Positions 58,248 through 64,000 of a stretch of 64,000 nucleotides of DNA are shown piece by piece. The notes under the pieces were generated by a model, which saw only the letters and a list, made by a program, of their open reading frames with translations, was not told the origin of the DNA and made no database searches. A program made the position numbers and the translations under genes. Within the stretch, counting starts at the first letter, position 1, and each line of letters begins with the position of its first letter. The DNA comes from Pseudomonas baetica (GTDB lineage Bacteria > Pseudomonadota > Gammaproteobacteria > Pseudomonadales > Pseudomonadaceae), in NCBI RefSeq assembly GCF_002813455.1, contig NZ_PHHE01000001.1:620001-684000 (forward strand), read 5' to 3'.

Positions 58248-58324
58248 ATGGACTCGCCCAAGCCGAGGCGTCAATGCGCCACGGTGGCAGTCTAAACAGC
58301 CATCGACAGCGAGGGCGAGTCCAT
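58248..58324. repeat. Inverted repeat pair ahead of the recombinase gene
   Basis: ATGGACTCGCCC (58248-58259) is mirrored by GGGCGAGTCCAT at 58313-58324, the latter containing the AT of the start codon. A third copy lies at the right end (59664-59675). The left pair could fold the leader RNA and hide the start codon. Confidence 0.8.
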
Positions 58325-59408
58325 GAAAAATCATAGTTCGAATGATCAATCCCTGTCTTCTTCCGATTTGTCGGCCTGCACAACTTTGGCGGTAGATCTG
58401 GCCAAACAGGTCTTTCAGGTCGCTGGTGAAGATGTCCTCGGCCAGGTGCGCTATGAACAGCGGATCAAGTCGCGTGAGGCGTTTTATGAGTTTCTCCAAC
58501 AGCTGCCGCCTCATGTCGTGGTTTTGATGGAGACCGGTCCGGGAGCTCAAGCCTGGGCCCGGCAGTTGCAAGACAAAGGTAATCTGGCGCGGATTCTTCC
58601 AGCCGGTTTGGTGACCACACACCGCAGTGGGCCTAAAAATGATCGCAACGATGCGCTGGCGATTCTGCGCGCTGGTCGCGATGAAAAAATCTGCGCGGTA
58701 CCGGTCAAAAGCGTTGCTGCGCTGGCAATGCAAGCGCTGCATCGCGCCCGTCAGGGCTATGTGCGTCGACGCACGGCGGTCAGCAATCAGATGCGCGGCC
58801 TGCTGCTCGAGCACGGCGTGGCCTTGGCGCAGGGCGATGTTGCGATCAGTCAGAAGATTCCGCGGGTACTGGAAGATGCGACCCAGCCACTGCCTGGCCT
58901 GCTGCGTGAATTGATCGACGAACTGTTGGCTGAGTGGCGCCATTTGGGCGAGCGCATCGGCGTGTTGACGGGCCGCCTGGAAGTGGCCGCTAACGCCGAC
59001 ATGACAGCGAGGCGACTGATGACCGTGCGCGGCATTGGCCCAGTCATTGCCACGGCACTGGTGGCCAAGGAAACCAACCCTGAGCGGTTTCCCAATGCCC
59101 GCAAGTTTGCCGCGTACTTTGGCATGGTGCCTGACCAGCACAGCAGCGGGCAGACGGTCCGGCTGGGCGACATGACCAAGCGAGGTGATGTTTATTTACG
59201 CAGCTTGATGATCCAGGGAGCCCATTCGGTCCTGCAACAACTGCGACCTGATTCCCTGCAACCCGATGACCGCCGCTTGTTGCGGTGGATGAGCCGACTG
59301 GGCCGTAAGGAGGCTGCGATCAGGTTAGCCAACCGCAACCTACGAATCGTCTGGGTGCTTCTACAGAATGACCAGTCTTATCGTCGTCATGCTGGTAATG
59401 GTCAGTAA
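58323..59408 (+). CDS. IS110 family RNA-guided recombinase (transposase)
   Basis: A 361-residue protein. The N-terminal RuvC-like DEDD domain has Asp25 (LAVDLAKQVFQV), Glu70 (LMETGPGA) and Asp107/Asp110 (GPKNDRNDALAI). The C-terminal domain has MTVRGIGPVIATALVA (helix-hairpin-helix-like), FPNARKFAAYFGMVPDQHSSG and RGDVYLRSLMIQGAHSVL with the candidate nucleophilic Ser near residue 302. Both catalytic parts look intact. The start ATG lies inside a copy of the terminal repeat, and no usual Shine-Dalgarno precedes it apart from GCGAGGG. Confidence 0.93.
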   Translation: MKNHSSNDQSLSSSDLSACTTLAVDLAKQVFQVAGEDVLGQVRYEQRIKSREAFYEFLQQLPPHVVVLMETGPGAQAWARQLQDKGNLARILPAGLVTTHRSGPKNDRNDALAILRAGRDEKICAVPVKSVAALAMQALHRARQGYVRRRTAVSNQMRGLLLEHGVALAQGDVAISQKIPRVLEDATQPLPGLLRELIDELLAEWRHLGERIGVLTGRLEVAANADMTARRLMTVRGIGPVIATALVAKETNPERFPNARKFAAYFGMVPDQHSSGQTVRLGDMTKRGDVYLRSLMIQGAHSVLQQLRPDSLQPDDRRLLRWMSRLGRKEAAIRLANRNLRIVWVLLQNDQSYRRHAGNGQ

Positions 59409-59663
59409 GCGACGATAAGCCACTGAGCGACCGAGTTCTGCCACCGAGGTACTGACTGTCCGACCCTTTGCTGAAAAAAATTGACCCCAGGTAAGACCGG
59501 CGTGGATTGATGCCTAAGCTCCTACTGGCCTTCGAGGCCTGACTGTAATCGGCATGCCACGAGCTCTTCCAATTTTGGCCAGAGGCCGAAGACGGCTTCC
59601 ACGAATAGGCCTAATACATAGATGCAACGGGGCGACAGTTTTCAAAAAACGGGTAGACAGTGG
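59409..59663 (+). ncRNA. Candidate bridge RNA/seekRNA of the IS110/IS1111 element
   Basis: The 255-nt non-coding tail carries four short matches. AGCTCCTAC (59517-59525) is the reverse complement of the right target half GTAGGAGCT. CTGTA (59543-59547) equals the left target half. CCAATT (59569-59574) is the reverse complement of AATTGG at the element's left end. ATACATA (59614-59620) equals its right end. A GGCCT/AGGCC hairpin sits between the first two. Both loops thus have the same order: right guide (complement), stem, left guide (identity). RNA ends and promoter are not determined. Confidence 0.6.
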
Positions 59664-59678
59664 GGGCGAGTCCATACA

Positions 59679-59764
59679 TAGGAGCTGCGGCACGCTGCGA
59701 TCTTTTGATCTTGTTTTTTAAAGTCAAAAGATCGCAGCCTCGTTTCACTCGACAGCTCCTACAG
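59679..59764. repeat. REP-like palindrome (GTAGGAGCTG family) beside the element
   Basis: GGAGCTGC...GCTGCGATCTTTTGATC, a spacer and GTCAAAAGATCGCAGCC...GACAGCTCCTACAGG form a long inverted repeat. Its left edge has been cut by the IS110-type element. A related unit occurs at 9916. Confidence 0.85.
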
Positions 59765-59790
59765 GTCGCACCGGTTTCAGGCATTAAAAA

Positions 59791-61098
59791 GGTTCTTCAC
59801 GGAATCCCGGGAAACACAGAAACAAGAACGCCGATTTGATTGATGATGTTCGTGCGAGCAAACACATCTAACAAACCGGCGTTCTTATGCACGATATTAA
59901 TACTTTCCTTCCTTTTTGGGAGGGCTTTTCTGTCGTCACGATCAAGCCTGATGGTGATGCCCTCCAGATCGATCTGACACCCCACGCCACCCGATTCCCT
60001 TCCTGTGGTGGGTGCCAAAAACCCTGTTCAACCACGCATGAGTATTGCCAGCGAGTCATTCGTGATTTACCCATTCTCGGTCGCGCAGTACGCCTGAGCG
60101 TTTTGCTCCGACGCGTTGGTTGCCGCGACTGTGGCAAACGCATGGAGGCCGTCAGTTGGCTGGATCGCTATGCCCGTATGACACGGCGTCTGGCAGAGGC
60201 GGTCATTCAAGCCTGTGAACGCCTTCCCACGTTGCACGTAGCGCAGATGTTTGGGCTGCATTGGGAGACCGTTCGGGTGCTGGAGCGTCGAGCCTTGCAA
60301 GCAGCATTGAGCGTTTTGCCAAAGGCGCAACCGCGACGCTTGGTGATGGACGAGTTCGCATTATTCAAAGGTCATCGTTATGCCAGCGTTGTTCTGGACG
60401 CGGATACGCGACGGGTGCTGTGGATCGGCGAAGGCCGCAGCCGGGCGGCGGTCAGGCCATTTTTCGAAGAGCTGGGGCCAGAGGGGTGCGCCCGAATCGA
60501 AGCGGTGGCAATGGACATGAACACCGCTTTTGATCTGGAGGTTCGTCAGCACTGCCCAAAAGCGCGAGTGGTCTACGATCTTTTCCATGTGGTGGCCAAA
60601 TATGGCCGAGAGGTGATTGATCGGGTTCGCGTCGACGAAGCCAATCGACTGCGTCACGACAAGCCGGCCCGAAAGGTCATCAAGCAAGCGCGTTGGCTGC
60701 TCCTGCGCAACCCGCAGAACCTGAAAACACCGGAGCAACAGGTCCGCTTGGAGGATTTGCTGGCGGCCAACCAAGCGTTGATGACGGTCTACTTGATGAA
60801 AGCTGAACTCAAAACGCTCTGGACGCCAAGTACCGCCTGGGGCTGGAGATCAGCCTGGAAGCAATGGCTGCGCCACGCTGATGAAAGCGCGATACCGGCT
60901 CTGATCCTGTTCGCCAAACGGCTAAAGGGTTACTGGCGGGGAATCGTCAGCCGGGTTCGCTGGCCGATGCACACGGGGCAGTTGGAAGGCATAAACAATC
61001 GAATAAAGGTTATCAAACGGATGGCGTACGGTTACCGGGATAGCGAATTCTTTTTCATGAAAATCAAGAGCGTCTTTCCCGGTAATCCGTGAAGAACC
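59791..61098 (+). mobile_element. Intact ISL3-family insertion sequence, 1308 bp
   Basis: Terminal inverted repeats GGTTCTTCACGGAATCCCGG at 59791 and its mate ending at 61098 match at 22 of about 24 positions. The 8-bp direct repeats ATTAAAAA flank it at 59783-59790 and 61099-61106, the typical size for ISL3. The right copy is the A-run side of the fadL terminator. Confidence 0.95.
59887..61092 (+). CDS. ISL3 family transposase
   Basis: A 401-residue DDE transposase with an N-terminal zinc-binding region (SCGGCQKPC and later GCRDCGKRMEAVSWLDRYAR). The catalytic acidic residues are in LVMDEFALFKGHRYASVVLD, in VAMDMNTAFDLEV with ARVVYDLFHVVAKYG, and in GQLEGINNRIKVIKRMAYGYRD at the C-terminus. 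The protein looks full length. It ends 6 nt from the right end of the element. Confidence 0.95.
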   Translation: MHDINTFLPFWEGFSVVTIKPDGDALQIDLTPHATRFPSCGGCQKPCSTTHEYCQRVIRDLPILGRAVRLSVLLRRVGCRDCGKRMEAVSWLDRYARMTRRLAEAVIQACERLPTLHVAQMFGLHWETVRVLERRALQAALSVLPKAQPRRLVMDEFALFKGHRYASVVLDADTRRVLWIGEGRSRAAVRPFFEELGPEGCARIEAVAMDMNTAFDLEVRQHCPKARVVYDLFHVVAKYGREVIDRVRVDEANRLRHDKPARKVIKQARWLLLRNPQNLKTPEQQVRLEDLLAANQALMTVYLMKAELKTLWTPSTAWGWRSAWKQWLRHADESAIPALILFAKRLKGYWRGIVSRVRWPMHTGQLEGINNRIKVIKRMAYGYRDSEFFFMKIKSVFPGNP

Positions 61099-61101
61099 AT
61101 T

Positions 61102-61140
61102 AAAAAGCCCCGCCTCTGTACACAGAGAGCGGGGCTTTTT
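61102..61140. terminator. Bidirectional terminator between the ISL3 insertion and the fadL-type gene
   Basis: AAAAAGCCCCGCCTCTGT and ACAGAGAGCGGGGCTTTTT form a long stem with A- and T-runs. It serves the fadL-type gene on the minus strand and marks the ISL3 insertion site. Confidence 0.9.
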
Positions 61141-61172
61141 AGTGGGCGAGGGGTCAGCCTCGCCATACAGCA

Positions 61173-62444
61173 TCAGAAGCGGTAGGTCGCGCCGACACCG
61201 AAACCGTTTGCCGAGTTTTCATACTTGGAATCGTAGGTCTGGCCACGTGCGTTTTCGTTGCGAATGTTGACCGACTCTTCCTTCAGGTACGAGTAAGCAA
61301 CGTCGATGGTCAGGTCTTCGGTCGGGCTCCAGCCAGCACCGATGCTGAAGATGGTCCGGTCGCCGGTAGGAATGCGTGGCGAGCGGTCGACGTTGTTGGT
61401 CGGCGACTGGTCGAAGGTCAGACCGGTACGCAGTACCCATTCCTTGTTCAACTGGTACGAAGTACCCACGGCGTAAGCCCAGGAGTCGTGCCAGTTCTGG
61501 TCTTCAGTGATCTCGCCGAACTGGCCGGCCAGCGCCGGTTGAACGCCGGAGTTCTTGACGGTGATCTTCTCCAACTTGCTCCAGCGGGTGAAGGTGGTAC
61601 CGGCATACACGTTCCAGCGGTCGTTGATCGCCTGGGTGACCGAGAGGTCGACGGACTCAGGCGTGGTGATCTTCAACGAAGCATCGTACTTCTGGCTCGG
61701 GTTCAGACCGGCCAAGGCCAGTACACCGTAGTTGACCTTGGTGTTGCCTTCGAGCTTGTAGTCGACTTTCGAGTGGTAAGTCAGACCCACGCGAGTGGAA
61801 TCGGTTGCCTGTACCAGCAGGCCTACGTTGTAGCCCAGTGCGGTGTCGTCACCCTTGATCTTGACCTTGCCGTCCGGCGCTGCCTGAGTAATCGACAGGT
61901 TGGATTCCAGCGAACCGTCGATACGGTTGATGGTCGGGCCGAAACCGATCGACACCTTGTCGTTGAAGGCGTAGCTGACGGTTGGCTGGAAGGTGATGAC
62001 TTGTACTTCGGACTTGCTGCCGAAGTAGCGGCCGGCAAAGCCGTTTTCGTAGTCGGTAATCAGGCCGAACGGGACGTATACGCCGAGGCCGAATGCCCAG
62101 TGATCGTCGATCGGTTTGACGTAGAAGCCCATAGGTACGGAGGTGAAGGGCACCATGTCGCCTTTGTTGCTGCCGCCGTTAGGGCTGGAGCTACCGTCGC
62201 TGATATCGGTCTTGGCGTCGAGGAAGGCAACACCGCCAGTCACTTGTTCGCGCTTGAGGCGCGACATGCCGGCAGGGTTGCCATAAACAGTGCTTGCGTC
62301 GTCGGCAGAAGAAGATCGCCCGGCGTACCCAGTCCCCATCCCGCTAATGCTGTGTTCGTTGATGGCAAAGCCAGCGGCGAAAATCTGCGTGGATGCCAAG
62401 GTAACGGCAAGGCTAAGGGTGGTTTTGAGCATTACTTTTTTCAT
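61173..62444 (-). CDS. OmpP1/FadL family outer-membrane transporter
   Basis: A 423-residue beta-barrel protein with a signal peptide ending TQIFA. The mature N-terminus AGFAINEHSISGMGTGYAGRSSSADDASTVYGNPAGMSRL is the FadL hatch signature, including the NPAGM motif. The chain alternates polar and aromatic residues through the barrel and ends GFGVGATYRF with the C-terminal Phe needed for outer-membrane assembly. It should move long-chain fatty acids or other hydrophobic compounds. GGAG lies upstream of the ATG at 62444. A second start 4 codons later is possible. Confidence 0.92.
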   Translation of the reverse strand: MKKVMLKTTLSLAVTLASTQIFAAGFAINEHSISGMGTGYAGRSSSADDASTVYGNPAGMSRLKREQVTGGVAFLDAKTDISDGSSSPNGGSNKGDMVPFTSVPMGFYVKPIDDHWAFGLGVYVPFGLITDYENGFAGRYFGSKSEVQVITFQPTVSYAFNDKVSIGFGPTINRIDGSLESNLSITQAAPDGKVKIKGDDTALGYNVGLLVQATDSTRVGLTYHSKVDYKLEGNTKVNYGVLALAGLNPSQKYDASLKITTPESVDLSVTQAINDRWNVYAGTTFTRWSKLEKITVKNSGVQPALAGQFGEITEDQNWHDSWAYAVGTSYQLNKEWVLRTGLTFDQSPTNNVDRSPRIPTGDRTIFSIGAGWSPTEDLTIDVAYSYLKEESVNIRNENARGQTYDSKYENSANGFGVGATYRF

Positions 62445-62590
62445 TATTAGAACTCCTGGTGATCACCGGGGCGAAAATTACCAAGATTTTCGTCCCAGCG
62501 CTATAGTCCGTATGCCTTGAGTTAGAGCGGTTTTGTAGGACAATCCGACCAAAATGGCGGCCTGTTGGGCGATGTTGTAAAACCACCGGG

Positions 62591-63073
62591 TCAGCAAGCG
62601 ACCTGATTCAGCGGTGAAACACAGGTTTGCCAGGCGCAGGTAAAATCGCGAAGACGACCTTGGGGCTGGAAGGTCTGACGCCAGATGCGCGCCATGCCGA
62701 GCAGATCGCCTGGTTCGGGAAGGGCAGGGTTTTGTTCTTCCACCAGCAGCCAGGCGATGGCGGTGGCGTAACGCAGATTGACAGTCAGTTCCAGGTGCGG
62801 GCCGCTGAGAAAAGCATGCTGGCTGGCGAGGCCGCGAACCAGGCTGGCACGCTCCGGATCGAGCGCCAGATAGTGATCCCAGAGCGCTTGATGGCGGTGC
62901 TCGGCGATGCGGTAGAGGCCGTGGCCTCGGCGGTCATGCAGGGCTGACCCGAGGGCGGACTGGCTGGCGGCGATGCCCAGCAACAGAGATTCGGCAGTTG
63001 CGGTGTGGCGTCCCAGATATATCAAAGTAGGACGGATCACATAGCGACACAGTTCGCTGGCAGCGATACCCAT
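62591..63073 (-). CDS. Conserved hypothetical protein
   Basis: A 160-residue soluble protein. MGIAASELCRYVIRPTLIYLGRHTATAESLLLGIAASQSALGSAL begins it, with repeated Ser/Ala-Leu helices, DRRGHGLYRIAEHRHQALWDHYLALDPERASLVRGLASQ, and a Cys-containing C-terminus ending LNQVAC. It has no signal peptide or domain I can name. It lies divergent from nothing and 147 nt upstream of the fadL-type gene in the same direction, so it may be co-expressed. Similar proteins seem widespread in Pseudomonas, often labelled as hypothetical. Confidence 0.72.
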   Translation of the reverse strand: MGIAASELCRYVIRPTLIYLGRHTATAESLLLGIAASQSALGSALHDRRGHGLYRIAEHRHQALWDHYLALDPERASLVRGLASQHAFLSGPHLELTVNLRYATAIAWLLVEEQNPALPEPGDLLGMARIWRQTFQPQGRLRDFTCAWQTCVSPLNQVAC

Positions 63074-63297
63074 AAATCCCTCGGATTTTGTTATTGGGCG
63101 GCGATGCCTGAAAGGGGGCCTTGGCAGCGGTGGATCGAATCAGGCTCGCCGGAAGCGGATCACGCCGCTTGAGTTGAAGTGTAGTGTCATATTCGCGACG
63201 TAAAGGCCTGTTTTTAAAATATTTCCGGTTGCGAGTTATAACCGTTATATCCGATGGTGCTTACGCACGGAGACTGAAAAGTGAAACATCAGGCAAT

Positions 63298-63332
63298 AAA
63301 AAGCCCCGCTTTTTAAGCGAGGCTTTTGCTTT
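63298..63332. terminator. Terminator downstream of the 74-residue ORF
   Basis: AAAGCCCCGCTT and AAGCGAGGCTTT form a stem with one mismatch, flanked by A-runs and T-runs. The preceding CAGGCAATAAAAAGCCCCGC is shared with the split terminator at 35141-35158. Confidence 0.8.
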
Positions 63333-63350
63333 TGCAGCCTTTTCGGCTTT

Positions 63351-63575
63351 TCAGGCAACCAGTGCCTGACGTGTACGGTCGATCACGGCCTGCAGCGGTT
63401 CGGCGCTGGAGTATTGATCGGGGTACAGACGCTCGCTGTGGCGGGCGATTCCGTGTTCATTGACCACCGTGAAGCTGAAGCAGCCTTTGCGAGCGGCCAT
63501 GATCAGGCAGTTCATTGGTGCAAATGCGTTGGTTAGGGTGCGAATGGCATCCTGAGTATGGATTTGAGTAGACAT
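63351..63575 (-). CDS. Small conserved hypothetical protein
   Basis: A 74-residue protein, MSTQIHTQDAIRTLTNAFAP followed by MNCLIMAARKGCFSFTVVNEHGIARHSERLYPDQY and ending ALVA. TAGGAACACC upstream of the ATG provides a ribosome site, and a terminator follows at 63298. Composition (two Cys, a short beta hairpin FSFTVVNEHG) suggests a compact regulatory or RNA-binding-size protein, but no family is recognised. Confidence 0.65.
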   Translation of the reverse strand: MSTQIHTQDAIRTLTNAFAPMNCLIMAARKGCFSFTVVNEHGIARHSERLYPDQYSSAEPLQAVIDRTRQALVA

Positions 63576-64000
63576 AGTTATTAGGTGTTCCTACAAATGA
63601 CACGGATAAGAACCGTGCAACGTTAAAACGTTCCAGTAATGTCGACCACCATTGGTCGAACAAAGAACCCGACTGGAACAAAGCAGCCAGTTTGAAGCGC
63701 TGATAAGTTGGCGCGCTTGGGCTGGCAGGTAGGTACTTAGGAGGGCAGGCAACACATCAAGGGCAAAGGTTCTGGGCCCGGGGTGAAGATCCTGATCAAT
63801 TTGCAGGTTGGTTCGGTCAGAGTAAGTGGTCTTCGCAACACCCTTTGCATTCATTCAAAGGCAGTGTCGTCACAAGATTTACCTGGAAACCATCGAGGGG
63901 TCGTTCCCGCTTTCTCGGTGTAAGACTTCTGTGAAGAAGGTTGACCGTGGGGATGTGTTCGACCGGAATTGACTTTCAGCTTGGTACTAACGCCGCGGAT
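63576..64000. other. Gene-free stretch at the window end
   Basis: No ORF with protein-like composition is seen on either strand. It holds the promoter side of the 74-residue ORF and small inverted repeats such as GTCGACCACCATTGGTCGA near 63639. A gene may begin beyond the window edge. Confidence 0.5.

Larger units (their letters stand above)
58243..59678 (+). mobile_element. IS110/IS1111-type insertion sequence (1436 bp)
   Basis: Subterminal 12-bp inverted repeats ATGGACTCGCCC (58248-58259) and GGGCGAGTCCAT (59664-59675) bracket one recombinase gene. There is no target duplication beyond the dinucleotide TA, present at 58241-58242 and 59679-59680. Joining the flanks across one TA restores CCCCTGTAGGAGCTGCGG, the start of a REP-like repeat whose opposite end, at 59754-59764, reads AGCTCCTACAG. 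A long 3' non-coding segment follows the gene, as in the IS1111 group. Confidence 0.85.

Noticed and set aside
58243..61098. Composite transposon formed by the two neighbouring insertion sequences
   Set aside because: The elements belong to different families (IS110 and ISL3), have unrelated ends, and carry no cargo gene between them, only a REP-like repeat.
63591..63854. Minus-strand ORF of 87 codons
   Set aside because: No ribosome site, no conserved-looking segments, and it lies where the promoter of the 74-residue ORF should be.

Overview
The window looks like chromosome of a fluorescent Pseudomonas (P. fluorescens group). The gltA / sdhCDAB-sucAB-lpdG-sucCD cluster, the purMN / DUF2066 / AI-2E / hda / NlpC-P60 neighbourhood, the riboswitch-led late cobalamin operon and many REP palindromes with a GGGAGCGAGCCTGCTCGCG core all fit that group. 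The assignment rests on gene order and protein motifs read by eye, not on a database search.

Layout. 1-9.3 kb: a cut-off MFS transporter, an MlaA-type outer-membrane lipid-asymmetry protein with an overlapping alpha/beta hydrolase, a GH17 membrane glucanase/transglycosylase, a betaine-type binding protein, and the DUF485-ActP acetate uptake pair. 9.3-10.4 kb: a gene-free repeat zone holding two inverted copies of a roughly 290-bp element, mixed REP sequences and a G-rich tract able to form a quadruplex. 10.4-23.4 kb: gltA divergent from the TCA operon, with near-consensus sigma70 promoters and structured intercistronic spacers. 23.4-35 kb: brnQ, small membrane proteins, two tandem PaaI thioesterases, htpG, dienelactone hydrolase, pirin, OsmC, an exported amidohydrolase and a chemoreceptor. 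35.2-36.6 kb: an intact IS4-family element with an 11-bp target duplication that splits a terminator. 36.6-46.2 kb: DUF3108, purN, purM, DUF2066, AI-2E permease, hda, two NlpC/P60 lipoproteins, a PQQ-type sugar dehydrogenase and a hypothetical protein. 46.3-55.7 kb: a B12 riboswitch and ten late cobalamin genes (adenosylation, amidation, lower-ligand synthesis and nucleotide-loop assembly). 55.8-58.2 kb: a MarR regulator, an MFS pump and a 40-residue membrane peptide controlled by a repeated palindrome, then a periplasmic glutathione peroxidase. 58.2-61.1 kb: an IS110/IS1111-type element and an ISL3 element side by side. 61.1-64 kb: a FadL-type porin and two conserved hypothetical proteins.

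The most interesting signal is the IS110/IS1111-type element at 58243-59678. The non-coding segment after its recombinase gene carries four short stretches that match, in a consistent order and polarity, the two sides of its own insertion site and the two ends of the element. This reads as a bridge RNA/seekRNA whose guides can be assigned directly from the sequence. The inferred target is the conserved edge of a Pseudomonas REP-like repeat, so the element appears programmed to home to a dispersed genomic repeat.

Other points of note are a REP element that supplies the last ~30 codons of cobB, insertion sequences placed in or at transcription terminators, and a probably leaderless marR with its -10 box inside an operator.
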